Positions 1-8,202 of a stretch of 14,338 bases of DNA are shown one piece after another. Both the position numbers and the translations under genes were made by a program. Below the pieces are notes generated by a model. It saw only the letters and a program-made list of their open reading frames with translations. It was not told where the DNA came from and did not search any database. Numbering within the stretch: position 1 is the stretch's first letter; each line of letters starts with the position of its first letter. The stretch spans positions 1 through 14,338 of the forward strand of contig CAMETB010000024.1 of the NCBI GenBank assembly GCA_945936265.1, given 5' to 3'. Origin of the DNA: an uncultured Clostridia bacterium (GTDB lineage Bacteria > Bacillota > Clostridia > Oscillospirales > CAG-272).

Positions 1-523
<523 letters not shown>

Positions 524-534
524 TTGTATTCAAT

Positions 535-550
535 CATATCAAAAGATATG
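535..550 (-). other. Hairpin just upstream of the 16S 5' end
   Basis: A perfect inverted repeat with CATATC/GATATG arms and a 4-nt loop lies about 12 nt before the mature 16S start in the precursor RNA. Its place fits a role in folding or processing of the pre-16S leader. That role is inferred; only the repeat is seen. Confidence 0.45.
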
Positions 551-655
551 CTTAAATCTCTATCAGAGCTTTCGTTCTGCTCTTATTACTTTTTTGAGTT
601 CTCTTTTTTTCTTCAAAAGAATTTGTAGAGTTCCGTCTTTGTACATTTTGTTCGT

Positions 656-674
656 TGTTCAATTTTCAAGGATC
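656..674 (-). promoter_or_regulatory. boxA-like antitermination element in the rRNA leader
   Basis: Read leftward the sequence is GATCCTTGAAAATTGAACA, which resembles the CTTTGAAAACT-type boxA block found before 16S and 23S genes in Firmicutes, where Nus factors bind to keep RNA polymerase from stopping. It lies downstream of both good promoters and about 130 nt before 16S, as expected. The identification is by resemblance only. Confidence 0.55.
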
Positions 675-706
675 TTTCCACCAACCTCCTCGGTTGACGC
701 CTAAAC

Positions 707-735
707 AGTATATCACTTACTATCCCGCTTGTCAA
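707..735 (-). promoter_or_regulatory. Proximal rRNA promoter (P2)
   Basis: Read leftward, a consensus -35 TTGACA (730-735) and -10 TATACT (707-712) are separated by 17 bp. The -10 is preceded by TGA, making it an extended -10. Transcription would start near 700, about 180 nt before 16S. It acts in tandem with the promoter at 934-963. Confidence 0.85.
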
Positions 736-807
736 CCCCTTTTTTGAGGTTTTTTTAACTTTTTTTCAGCTTATGCCAAAATGCTGCTCTTTTTTCGGTG
801 GGTTTTT

Positions 808-836
808 ATTATATCACAAGCAAAAATGTTTGCTTG
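808..836 (-). promoter_or_regulatory. Possible third rRNA promoter (extended -10 only) overlapped by a palindrome
   Basis: Read leftward there is a perfect extended -10, TGATATAAT, with the hexamer at 808-813. At 17-bp spacing there is no recognisable -35. Instead a perfect 8-bp inverted repeat (CAAGCAAA / TTTGCTTG, 4-nt loop, 817-836) fills the spacer and -35 position. It may be a regulated promoter, or the palindrome may simply be a leader hairpin in transcripts from the distal promoter. Confidence 0.4.
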
Positions 837-871
837 CAAGGACATTTTTGCGCAGTCCATCAATGGCACAG

Positions 872-887
872 CCGCACGCAAGTGCGG
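872..887 (-). other. GC-rich hairpin in the distal rRNA leader
   Basis: Perfect 6-bp arms CCGCAC / GTGCGG enclose a 4-nt loop. A second small inverted repeat (CTTAC / GTAAG, 906-918) lies 18 bp to the right. Both would form at the very start of transcripts from the distal rRNA promoter, whose expected start is near 927. No T-tract follows, so neither looks like a terminator. Confidence 0.4.
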
Positions 888-933
888 TGGCGCATAGCGC
901 AAAGGCTTACTTTGTAAGACTTTCTGTGCGCAC

Positions 934-963
934 ATTATACCATTGCTCTTCTGCTCTTGTCAA
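934..963 (-). promoter_or_regulatory. Distal rRNA promoter (P1)
   Basis: Read leftward, -35 TTGACA (958-963) and -10 TATAAT (934-939) both match consensus exactly, with an 18-bp spacer and a TGG extended -10. Transcription would start near 927. The strength of both hexamers fits an rRNA operon. Confidence 0.88.
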
Positions 964-1042
964 GTGCTTTTTTTAAGTTTTTTGAATATTTTTATTTTTT
1001 CATAAAATACTAATTTTATACTTCTTTTACGGAGGATAATGA

Positions 1043-1744
1043 ATGGACGAAATCAAGGAAAACGAAAGTAGCAACGAAATGAGCGACGAACTCGAATATA
1101 TAATAAAAAGCGGCGGAGTTATTGCAAAGGGCGGTGGAGAAACGATACACTGTATGAGCATAATAGGACAAATTGAGGGACATTATCTTTTGCCGCAGGG
1201 GCAGAAAGCAACAAAATACGAACATTTGATTCCACTGCTTGTATCTATTGAGCAGAGTGATGAGATAGACGGGCTCCTTATAATTCTGAACACGATGGGA
1301 GGCGACGTTGAGGCGGGTCTTGCAATAGCGGAAATGATTGCGAGTATGAAAAAGCCATCTGTTTCTCTGGTACTCGGCGGAGGGCATTCAATAGGAGTAC
1401 CGCTTGCGGTGTGCGCTTGTAAATCTTTTATAGTTCCGTCGGCTACGATGACTATACATCCTGTCAGAATAAGCGGGACTGTCGTCGGCTCTCCGCAAAC
1501 GTTTTACTACTTTGAACGTATGCAGGAGAGGATAACCGCATTTGTAACGTCTCACTCGAAAATAGACGCAAAAACATTTCATGATATGATGATGAAAACG
1601 GATCAGATAGCGACAGATACCGGCTCGATAATCGACGGATACGAGGCGCAAAAATGCGGTCTTATAGATTGTGTGGGCGGTCTTAAAGACGCACTTTTCG
1701 CTCTTAACGAAATGATAAAAGAGAGAAAAGAAGAAAAAAGTTGA
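1043..1744 (+). CDS. tepA: TepA-type ClpP-like serine protease
   Basis: 233 residues, a member of the ClpP/crotonase fold family and most like the Bacillus translocation-enhancing protein TepA (YmfB), not the housekeeping ClpP. The core shows the TepA signature: GQIEGH near residues 42-47, KYEH 58-61, LNTMGGDVEAGLAI 82-95, then GGGHSIG 112-118 with the catalytic serine at 116 and MTIHP 136-140 with the catalytic histidine at 139. An aspartate at 192 is the likely third member of the triad. The first 20 residues are acidic and there is no signal peptide, so it is cytoplasmic. The start is fixed by GGAGG at 1031-1035, 7 nt before the ATG. It stands alone, divergent from the rRNA operon and followed by a terminator. 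TepA has been linked to protein export and turnover in spore-formers; its substrate is not evident here. Confidence 0.9.
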   Translation: MDEIKENESSNEMSDELEYIIKSGGVIAKGGGETIHCMSIIGQIEGHYLLPQGQKATKYEHLIPLLVSIEQSDEIDGLLIILNTMGGDVEAGLAIAEMIASMKKPSVSLVLGGGHSIGVPLAVCACKSFIVPSATMTIHPVRISGTVVGSPQTFYYFERMQERITAFVTSHSKIDAKTFHDMMMKTDQIATDTGSIIDGYEAQKCGLIDCVGGLKDALFALNEMIKERKEEKS

Positions 1745-1774
1745 TATTTATATAAATATGTAACTTTTCAAATT

Positions 1775-1812
1775 AAAACCGAAGCTTACGCAAAATCGTA
1801 GGCTTCGGTTTT
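1775..1812. terminator. Bidirectional terminator between tepA and the GH94 gene
   Basis: A 16-bp stem (1775-1790 with 1797-1812, one G-U pair) closes a 6-nt loop. Its outer end is AAAACCGAAGC on the left and GCTTCGGTTTT on the right, giving a T-tract in both directions. It lies 30 bp after the tepA stop and 2 bp after the stop of the convergent phosphorylase gene, so one element can serve both. Confidence 0.9.
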
Positions 1813-1814
1813 GT

Positions 1815-4151
1815 TTATTTGATTGTTACTTTTACCTTGTGAATGCCGTCTTTGAAGGCGGGGATTATATTGCCGTCGAGTTTTTTGCCGTCAACCATGA
1901 TATTTAGTTTCATATCCTTGAATTTCTTTTTCGGATTTTCTATTTCTACATCATACTCGGCTCCTCTGAAGGTGCGCTTCATAGCGCCTTTTTCAAAAGG
2001 AAGGTGCGGCTCGATTACAAGCCCCTCATAGGTGGGGCGCACGCCTATCATATAGTTTTCCATAGTGTTGGTGTACCAAGCCACTGAGCCTGTTATCCAA
2101 CTGTATTCCATCTGATATGCGCTGTTTTTATGCTCCGGTCCGAAATAGCAGTTTGCAAACATATACGGCAGACATTTGTTCTTTATTTCCGCATTGTCGT
2201 CCGTTATGCAACCGGGCGCTATTTTCTTGAACAGTTCGTACGCAAGGTCCGCCTTGCCGTATTTGAGAAGCCCGAGAATCATCCATATGTTCGTGTGAGA
2301 ATAGATCGTTCCGTTCTCGCAAATACCCGGCTCCATTGCGGATATACGTCCTATCGTGTCGTCAAATTCCTTAAACGACGGGGTAAGGAGAAGATATCCG
2401 ACGGGAGTCTTCATATGTTCGTCCATCGCTTTTATTATGGTATTGGCTCTTTCCTCACTTGCAACTCCCGAGATAAGTGCCCAGCACTGCGGCTCCATAA
2501 ACATCTTTGCGTACTTGTTCTCTTTTGAGCCTATCGGCTTTCCGAGATCGGTGTAGCAACGGCGATACCATTCTCCGTCCCAAGCATTGTCGTTTATAGC
2601 CTTTGATATGCTATCCCTGCGGTCGAGATAGTTTTTCTCCTTCTTTGCGTCGCCGAGATATTTTGCAAGTTCCGCCATTTCAAGAAGCGCCTGCGCATAT
2701 GCTATCGAGAGCCATACGCTCTCGCCCTTGCCGTCTTTGCCGACGCCCGTCAGAGAGTCGTTCCAATCGCCGAATTTAATAAGGAGAAGATTGTGCTCTC
2801 CCTTGTTCTTTTCAAGGAAGTCAAGCGCCCTGTCCATATGCTCGAGGACCGTACCCTCTCCCTCATCCCTGAAGGGATATACCTCTTTTAAGAAATCAAT
2901 ATCGCCCGTTTCACGCAGATACGCCGTGAGGGTAAATTCAAGCCAGAGCGCAGAGTCGGAATACGGTTTTGTATCAACGGGATTCCAGCCTCTTACCGCC
3001 ATACCGCTTGCGTACTGATTCTGAACTGCCTCTTTTAATATTTCCTTTGTTCTGTCGTTTTTGAATGACACGACTCCGAAGCCATGCTGAACTATATCGC
3101 GGTAGCCGTTATAGCCCCATCTGCACCAGGTTGCACCGAAATTGGTGGCGTGCTTGCCCCAATAATTTATAAGTCTGTCAAGATGCTCGTCTGGAGTTTG
3201 TATCTTGTTTTTCAAGTAAAGAGATTTATAGTACTTCTTCATCTCGTCAAAATACTCATCCTGATTTTTCAGGTACTTTTCGGAGAGTGTAAGCGAATCG
3301 TTTTCGCACTCGCCCGCACCGAGCATAAGATTTATCTCCTTGCTCTCGCCCGCGCCAAGAGTTATGTCAAAGCGGAGCGAACATACTGTTGCGTTTGCCG
3401 AGCCTATTGAATTCTTGCTTATACCCGTCCTTACAACCTCGGGTGACGCTATCGTTCCGTACTCTCCGACGAATACATTCTGACAACCCTCGGAGGCACT
3501 TATCTTTTCGTCCGCCGTCATAAAGGCGGTAAGATAGTTGTGCGGCTTTATAAACGGGTGCTTCGTCATATAGAAAGTGTTTCTTTCCTTATCGAAGCGC
3601 GTTGCACGATACATCGTGTCGCCGTAGCTGTCAAAGCCCCACTTGAATTTGAATTGTATCTGGCTGTAAGTAAAAATTGAATATGAACGCTTTTTATCGC
3701 TCTCGTTTTTAAGCGAGACGCGCCAGAGTTCCGTTGCATCTTTTCCGACAGGTACGAAAATGCGGAATTTTGAGAGCGTATCGGACGTTTTGTTTTCTAT
3801 CTCGGTATAGCCGAGACCGTGAGTACATTTATAACTCTGGTAAGGGTGGCACACAGGCTCCCAGTTGAGCGTCCAGAAATCTCCCGTTTCATTGTCCCTT
3901 ATAAAGATAAGCCTGTTGTAAAGGTGATCCTTGCCGAAAACATCGTAATCGCATATTCTGCCGACACCGGTATATAGTTGTATGCCCTCGGTGCCGTTTA
4001 TCTGATAATCAAAGCAGCCGATACCAGTCTGATGAACATTCGCATAGCAGGAATCGTTGAAAAGAAAGTTGTCAAAAGGACGCGGAGTTGCGGGATTTGT
4101 TATTACAAATTCGTCTCCGTCCTCATTAAAGTGACCGTATTTGTATTCCAT
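1815..4151 (-). CDS. Glycoside hydrolase family 94 sugar phosphorylase (cellobiose/chitobiose phosphorylase-like)
   Basis: 778 residues, full length for GH94. These enzymes split a beta-linked disaccharide with phosphate, giving a sugar 1-phosphate plus a free sugar in the cytoplasm. Seen: the family start (YGHFNEDGDEFVITNPATPRP, residues 5-25); N-terminal beta-sandwich to about 300; an (alpha/alpha)6 barrel after that with GYRDIVQ at 349-355; GDWND at 461-465, where D465 matches the general-acid Asp of cellobiose phosphorylase; ENGTIYSH at 612-619, with H619 at the phosphate-binding His; and WITGS at 685-689, supplying the Thr-Gly phosphate contact. There is no signal peptide. The usual RDxxQD block reads RDIVQH here (H356), so the specificity may differ from cellobiose. 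Substrate (cellobiose, laminaribiose, cellobionate, chitobiose) cannot be told. AAGGA lies 9 nt before the ATG. It is 72 bp downstream of the DUF4340 gene with no terminator between, and no sugar transporter is near. Confidence 0.88.
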   Translation of the reverse strand: MEYKYGHFNEDGDEFVITNPATPRPFDNFLFNDSCYANVHQTGIGCFDYQINGTEGIQLYTGVGRICDYDVFGKDHLYNRLIFIRDNETGDFWTLNWEPVCHPYQSYKCTHGLGYTEIENKTSDTLSKFRIFVPVGKDATELWRVSLKNESDKKRSYSIFTYSQIQFKFKWGFDSYGDTMYRATRFDKERNTFYMTKHPFIKPHNYLTAFMTADEKISASEGCQNVFVGEYGTIASPEVVRTGISKNSIGSANATVCSLRFDITLGAGESKEINLMLGAGECENDSLTLSEKYLKNQDEYFDEMKKYYKSLYLKNKIQTPDEHLDRLINYWGKHATNFGATWCRWGYNGYRDIVQHGFGVVSFKNDRTKEILKEAVQNQYASGMAVRGWNPVDTKPYSDSALWLEFTLTAYLRETGDIDFLKEVYPFRDEGEGTVLEHMDRALDFLEKNKGEHNLLLIKFGDWNDSLTGVGKDGKGESVWLSIAYAQALLEMAELAKYLGDAKKEKNYLDRRDSISKAINDNAWDGEWYRRCYTDLGKPIGSKENKYAKMFMEPQCWALISGVASEERANTIIKAMDEHMKTPVGYLLLTPSFKEFDDTIGRISAMEPGICENGTIYSHTNIWMILGLLKYGKADLAYELFKKIAPGCITDDNAEIKNKCLPYMFANCYFGPEHKNSAYQMEYSWITGSVAWYTNTMENYMIGVRPTYEGLVIEPHLPFEKGAMKRTFRGAEYDVEIENPKKKFKDMKLNIMVDGKKLDGNIIPAFKDGIHKVKVTIK

Positions 4152-4187
4152 GTCAAAGTGTCCTTCCGTATTGTTTTATCGCAATAT

Positions 4188-4216
4188 ATACTATCATAAA
4201 AAATCTACATTTGCAA
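4188..4216 (-). promoter_or_regulatory. Possible promoter of the GH94 gene
   Basis: Read leftward, TTGCAA (4211-4216) and TAGTAT (4188-4193) are 17 bp apart, with TGA before the -10. Neither hexamer is close to consensus, so the promoter would be weak or activator-dependent. The 72-bp gap shows no terminator, so readthrough from the ABC operon is also possible. Confidence 0.5.
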
Positions 4217-4223
4217 TAGAAAT

Positions 4224-5882
4224 TTACATTATGTCGGTACTTACTTTTTCGCCGTTTATGAGTTTTTTAAGTGCCGAGGTTATTTTATTTATCTGCTCTA
4301 TTGCAACATCGAAAACTATCTCCCCCTCGCCGAGCCCGTCGGCAGTTGTACCGGAATATGTTTCACGCATTGCATAGCCTGCGTCGCTCTCTATCTCATA
4401 ATACGAATATTTGAGCAGTTCCCCGTCATTCATCTCGACAAGAAGTTCGAAAATTATGTTCTCGTCTTTTCTTATAACCGATATTTCTTCCGATGTATTA
4501 TGATTGAACCTTACGGACATCGGATATGTGGTAAGATAAGTGTAAAAATTTCTGAACTGGTTTATGTCTTTTTTCTGTTCTGCCTCGTTATCATCCGTAA
4601 ACACATATTTACCGCTCTTTGAGGTTACTGTCAGATCGCTGCCGTTAAAAGTAAGAATGAAGGTGTCTTCAAACATTCCGTCACCCATCCTTGCTTTTAT
4701 GTAAATGCTCTTTACTCCGCTTTGCCCTGCTTCCTCATCTGCATGAATATACTTATAAAATCCTGCCTGAACGGTATTGGTTGCCGCAAGTTTAAGCAAA
4801 GATGCATCATCTGATCTTAAAAATGCAAGTTTCTCGTCGGAAACTTTAACAATAATTTCGGAATCCTCGCCGTAAAAGTAAGAAACTATATATCTGTATC
4901 CGTCCTTTTCCTCACTTATGGCAAAAGAAACTGTTTCACCGTCCCGGAATTTGGCGCTTATAAGATAAGCCTTGTCTTCCGGAGAGAGCCCATACTCTTT
5001 AAGAGCTTCATCCGTGACATCGGTGCATACGGTTGCGTCGCCGGAAAAATTACAATACAGGTAACTTACAATTTCGAGAAGATAATTTGAATCCGCAAGT
5101 GCCGGTCTTGGATAAGTAAGAAAAAACGTAGCCGATACATCCGATGTTTTTCCGGCGGATTCAACTTGCCATATAGGCGTCCCGTCCGAAGTGTACACGA
5201 ACATCTGATCTATTCCGACAATAGCCTCGTTTGTACTGCTATATTTTCCGAATACAGCGGGAGTTACATAGTCTTCAAGCGACAAAAGAAGTGATTTTTC
5301 CACTCCGCTTTGCATTCTGTAAACGGAATTCCTTCCGTCAACGGCAACATAATAGGTTGTGCTTGAAGTCAGCGCCTTTTCTCCGACTCTTACGGTGTAT
5401 CTTTTTTCCTGCCCGCTTTCGTCCTCGTATGTAACGGTGTATTTTGCAAGGCACAACTCCTCCGTAACGCCGTATTGTTTCATATCCTCATCTGACAAGT
5501 TACGTATGGGGTCGTTATCGGTAACCGACGGAGTGCAGACATAGGCGATAAGATAAGCATAATAAGTGCTGTCATAAGAAAGTTTCTCGTGACCGCCGAG
5601 TCTCATCTCGTATTTTCCATTATCCTTGTCCCATGTTTTAACAAATGAAAATCCGCCTTTTTTGTTTTCAACCTCTATCGAGGTAACAGCCGATTTGTCT
5701 ATCTGCGGGTAAAGACTTATTCTGCCAAGATAAATTCCCTCACCGTCTACTGCTTCCGGTATATCGGTTTCATCTTCTCCGTCGTCATCCTTTATAAGAG
5801 GTGCGACAACGGCGAAATAGACTACCGAGATAATCGCAAGGCATGCGCAAAGGATTATCAGGGTAATTTTCTTTTTCTTCAT
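4224..5882 (-). CDS. DUF4340-domain membrane-anchored protein, last gene of the ABC/GldG operon
   Basis: 552 residues from the ATG at 5882. A longer frame opens at 5918, but AAGGAG at 5892-5897 and the 4-bp ATGA overlap with the preceding gene decide for the inner start. KKKK and one membrane helix (about residues 6-29) anchor it; the rest is a large extracytoplasmic, acidic, beta-rich region. Two DUF4340-like units can be read by eye, each beginning with a similar block (DMKQYGV near 133-139 and ALKEYGL near 293-299) followed by beta strands. No catalytic residues are recognisable. DUF4340 proteins are regular partners of GldG-type ABC systems in Firmicutes, Bacteroidetes and Myxobacteria, and the position here, directly after a GldG-like gene, agrees. 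Function unknown; a structural or substrate-contacting role outside the membrane is an inference. Confidence 0.85.
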   Translation of the reverse strand: MKKKKITLIILCACLAIISVVYFAVVAPLIKDDDGEDETDIPEAVDGEGIYLGRISLYPQIDKSAVTSIEVENKKGGFSFVKTWDKDNGKYEMRLGGHEKLSYDSTYYAYLIAYVCTPSVTDNDPIRNLSDEDMKQYGVTEELCLAKYTVTYEDESGQEKRYTVRVGEKALTSSTTYYVAVDGRNSVYRMQSGVEKSLLLSLEDYVTPAVFGKYSSTNEAIVGIDQMFVYTSDGTPIWQVESAGKTSDVSATFFLTYPRPALADSNYLLEIVSYLYCNFSGDATVCTDVTDEALKEYGLSPEDKAYLISAKFRDGETVSFAISEEKDGYRYIVSYFYGEDSEIIVKVSDEKLAFLRSDDASLLKLAATNTVQAGFYKYIHADEEAGQSGVKSIYIKARMGDGMFEDTFILTFNGSDLTVTSKSGKYVFTDDNEAEQKKDINQFRNFYTYLTTYPMSVRFNHNTSEEISVIRKDENIIFELLVEMNDGELLKYSYYEIESDAGYAMRETYSGTTADGLGEGEIVFDVAIEQINKITSALKKLINGEKVSTDIM

Positions 5883-7459
5883 CTGCGTTTTCTCCTTATA
5901 ATTACAATCACTCCGCAAAGTACGGCAATGGCAGGGAGTAAGAGAGAGAACATAACGGTAAGTCCTTGCGCCGTGGAATTTGTAATATCGAGATCATAAC
6001 TTGCGAAAGATTTATAATCCACATCTACCGGTATCTGAACCGATGCCGTTGTGTGCATAAGTGAAAGCAACATTTTGTAATTTGGATACAAACTACTCTG
6101 CGAAAGCGATGTGTTGCCTGTAAATTCTGAAGACGGGCACATCACCAGATACGAATACTGATACTCATTGTCAACTATTCTTTCCGAGGAAGTTACAGAC
6201 ATAAGGGAATATGTACCCTTATCACCGCTCTCTCCTGCTCTTGCGTCCGGATATGTCTGAAGCAGAGACTTGGTATACCTTGTGCCGCTTCCGGTATCGT
6301 ATCCGTCATCCGAAGTAAATTTCGGATCTATCGTAAGATATGTGGCATTTTCAAATTTTGCCTTTGCCGATGCGTAAGATGCAAGAGAACCGAAATATAC
6401 AGATGTCGCATTATTGTCAGCCACCTGAGCCGAAAATTTGTACGGGTTGTTACTTCCAGCTATTTTATTTTTATCGTCGTATATTCTTGTACCCGCATTT
6501 ACAGACACTCCCCCGAAAGTTTTGGCAAATCCGTAAAGTTGAGAAAGATTTGTGGCATTGTAATCGGTAAAGCACATAACACTTCCTATGTTATCAAGAT
6601 ACTCCTGCAATTTTGCTATTTCAGACGATGTAAAATCAAACACAGGGTTGTTTATTATAACCATTCTCGCATTATCGGGAACGTCCTGTTTGTTAAGATC
6701 GAGCGGAAGTATCTTAAATCCTGAATCTGAAAACAGTCTTATAATTCCGGCAGCATCCTCGTTTCCCGTAAGGCTCTTTATTGTACCGTCATCATTATAC
6801 TCCACCGATGAAAATGATATCTCACCGTGTCCCACAGTGAAATATACTATCGGCGTTTCATCAAAAGTGAGACTCGAGAGGCACTGCGCAAAAACAAGTT
6901 CCCCACGATATCCGGCAAGTTCCTTTTCCTCGTTGAATACATAAAAAGAAGTGACGTCCTTGACCCTGTATTCTCCATACGTACCGTCGCTGTTCTTCCT
7001 TGCGATAATTACGGAATTTTCGTTAACCTTATAATCGCTTAAGGAACGGTTGAAATTATCCTTGAAAAACTTGGGTTCCTTTATTATGTCGTGATAAGAT
7101 ACCGTTACATTATCGTATCTTGCGTCAAGCAATGCGGCAGTAGCATATACGTATGCAAGCGCGCCCCCGCTGCTGAGATTTGAAAAATCAAGGTCTGCTT
7201 TGTCCTTTGAGGTCGCAAATATTATTTCCGTCTGAACATTTTTATCCATAGCATCAAAAACGGCTATTGACTTATCGGACAGAGAGAATACCTGTTCATC
7301 CGTCATATCGAGATACCAATTGTATTTTTCAGAAAGAACAGATATTATAGAGTTTGCAACTATTACTATGGCTATTACCGCAGCGGTTATCGCTACGGAA
7401 AGCGCTCCGTATTTTAACTTTCTGGAGTCGGCAAATGATTTGAAATTTATTCCCTTCAT
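5879..7459 (-). CDS. GldG-family ABC-transporter auxiliary protein
   Basis: 526 residues from the ATG at 7459. An in-frame GTG at 7474 is possible, but that codon is part of the ribosome binding site of the inner ATG (AGGAGG at 7466-7471, 6-nt spacing). The pattern is that of the GldG / ABC_transp_aux family: an N-terminal membrane helix (about 18-42), then the short DMTDEQVFSLSDKS segment (51-64) found just after the membrane in this family, a long extracytoplasmic domain of alternating alpha/beta type, and a C-terminal helix (about 500-520) ending in the cytoplasmic basic tail RRKRR. Both termini are therefore inside and the bulk outside. GldG pairs with GldA (ATPase) and GldF (permease); in gliding Bacteroidetes this set is needed for motility, but in Clostridia its role is unknown. 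Translationally coupled to the DUF4340 gene by an ATGA overlap. Confidence 0.85.
   Translation of the reverse strand: MKGINFKSFADSRKLKYGALSVAITAAVIAIVIVANSIISVLSEKYNWYLDMTDEQVFSLSDKSIAVFDAMDKNVQTEIIFATSKDKADLDFSNLSSGGALAYVYATAALLDARYDNVTVSYHDIIKEPKFFKDNFNRSLSDYKVNENSVIIARKNSDGTYGEYRVKDVTSFYVFNEEKELAGYRGELVFAQCLSSLTFDETPIVYFTVGHGEISFSSVEYNDDGTIKSLTGNEDAAGIIRLFSDSGFKILPLDLNKQDVPDNARMVIINNPVFDFTSSEIAKLQEYLDNIGSVMCFTDYNATNLSQLYGFAKTFGGVSVNAGTRIYDDKNKIAGSNNPYKFSAQVADNNATSVYFGSLASYASAKAKFENATYLTIDPKFTSDDGYDTGSGTRYTKSLLQTYPDARAGESGDKGTYSLMSVTSSERIVDNEYQYSYLVMCPSSEFTGNTSLSQSSLYPNYKMLLSLMHTTASVQIPVDVDYKSFASYDLDITNSTAQGLTVMFSLLLPAIAVLCGVIVIIRRKRR
5892..5897 (-). promoter_or_regulatory. Ribosome binding site deciding the DUF4340 start
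   Basis: AAGGAG lies 9 nt before the ATG at 5882, inside the last codons of the GldG-like gene. No such site precedes the longer in-frame start at 5918. Confidence 0.8.
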
Positions 7460-7465
7460 ACCCGG

Positions 7466-7471
7466 CCTCCT
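7466..7471 (-). promoter_or_regulatory. Ribosome binding site deciding the GldG-like start
   Basis: AGGAGG is placed 6 nt before the ATG at 7459 and overlaps the stop codon of the permease gene, so the two genes are closely coupled. Confidence 0.8.
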
Positions 7472-8199
7472 CACTTTACTCTGCGCGCCTCAAACACGCG
7501 CACGGTTAAAAATATAAACACTCCTGCCACTGAAATATAGTAAATCAACGCTCCTATATCAAACATCCCATATGAAAAGTTTTTGAATCTCGAATAAATC
7601 GAAAGCCAGTCAAGGACGGCTCTTACTGCGTTTGATGTGATAAGAGAATTAAAAGCTCCCACAAGCAACAGGAAAAGTAGAATGAGTATTGTAATAAGCA
7701 CCGCCGCAAACTGATTTTCCGTAAGGGAGGATACGAACATTCCTATTGCTATAAACACCATCCCGACAAGCAGAAGAGCGAACATATTGCCCATCAGCAT
7801 GGCTATGTTAGGACCGCTTGACGTAATGTTATCATTGACCGCGTATCTGAAAACTATGAAAAAGTTAAGGCTGGAGGCTGCCATTGATATAATGAACATA
7901 GTAAATGCGGCGAAAAATTTGCCGAGTACCATTGAAGATATTCTTATCGGCGCAGTTAAAAGAAGTTGTTCCGTCTTTGTCCTTTTTTCCTCGCTGAAAA
8001 TTTTCATCGTCAGTATCGGCAAGAATATGAGCAGCATAAAAAGCATAATCGCAAAATAAGTTGATGTGTCCGAAGTTCCCATAAGCAAGGTTGTAAATCC
8101 GAGCATAAAGCCGGAGAGTGCCAAAGAGATTGCAAGAAACACATAACCCGTGGAGGTTGTAAAGTATGAGCGCATTTCACGCCTGTATATAGCGAGCAT
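7471..8199 (-). CDS. ABC-2 type permease (GldF-like)
   Basis: 242 residues with six likely membrane helices (about 18-40, 47-66, 91-118, 135-157, 163-185, 212-234). Between helices 2 and 3 is EEKRTKTEQLLLTAPI (70-85), the conserved cytoplasmic coupling segment of ABC-2 permeases of the GldF/NosY type, which contacts the ATPase. A TENQF block (160-164) precedes helix 5. It forms the membrane channel of the ABC system encoded by this operon. The ATG at 8199 is preceded by AGGAGG (8209-8214, 9-nt spacing) lying inside the last Arg-Arg codons of the ATPase gene, whose stop is only 3 bp away, so translation of the two is probably linked. Substrate unknown. Confidence 0.9.
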   Translation of the reverse strand: MLAIYRREMRSYFTTSTGYVFLAISLALSGFMLGFTTLLMGTSDTSTYFAIMLFMLLIFLPILTMKIFSEEKRTKTEQLLLTAPIRISSMVLGKFFAAFTMFIISMAASSLNFFIVFRYAVNDNITSSGPNIAMLMGNMFALLLVGMVFIAIGMFVSSLTENQFAAVLITILILLFLLLVGAFNSLITSNAVRAVLDWLSIYSRFKNFSYGMFDIGALIYYISVAGVFIFLTVRVFEARRVK

Positions 8200-8202
8200 A
8201 TT

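Larger units (their letters stand above)
524..1042 (-). other. Leader and promoter region of the rRNA operon, shared with the tepA upstream region
   Basis: This 519-bp stretch holds no convincing gene. Leftward it carries two good tandem rRNA promoters (934-963 and 707-735), a possible third extended -10 element (808-813), an antitermination-like box (656-674) and a series of short inverted repeats: 535-550 (CATATC arms), 565-583 (AGAGC arms), 817-836 (CAAGCAAA arms), 872-887 (CCGCAC arms) and 906-918 (CTTAC arms). Transcripts from the distal promoter would have a leader of about 400 nt before 16S, and those from the proximal one about 180 nt. The rightward end is AT-rich (about 964-1030) and must contain the tepA promoter, but I find no well-spaced -35/-10 pair for it. 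Confidence 0.8.

Noticed and set aside
773..976. 67-codon open frame in the rRNA leader
   Set aside because: It spans two promoters and several hairpins, has no ribosome binding site and encodes a composition typical of noncoding DNA.
982..1008. tepA promoter TTGAAT / TAAAAT, or a sporulation-sigma -10 (CATAAAAT)
   Set aside because: The spacer is only 15 bp for the first reading and about 12 bp for a SigE-like reading, both too short; the region is so AT-rich that chance matches are expected.
3084..3410. 108-codon + strand frame inside the GH94 gene
   Set aside because: Shadow of a gene with clear GH94 motifs on the other strand; no ribosome binding site.
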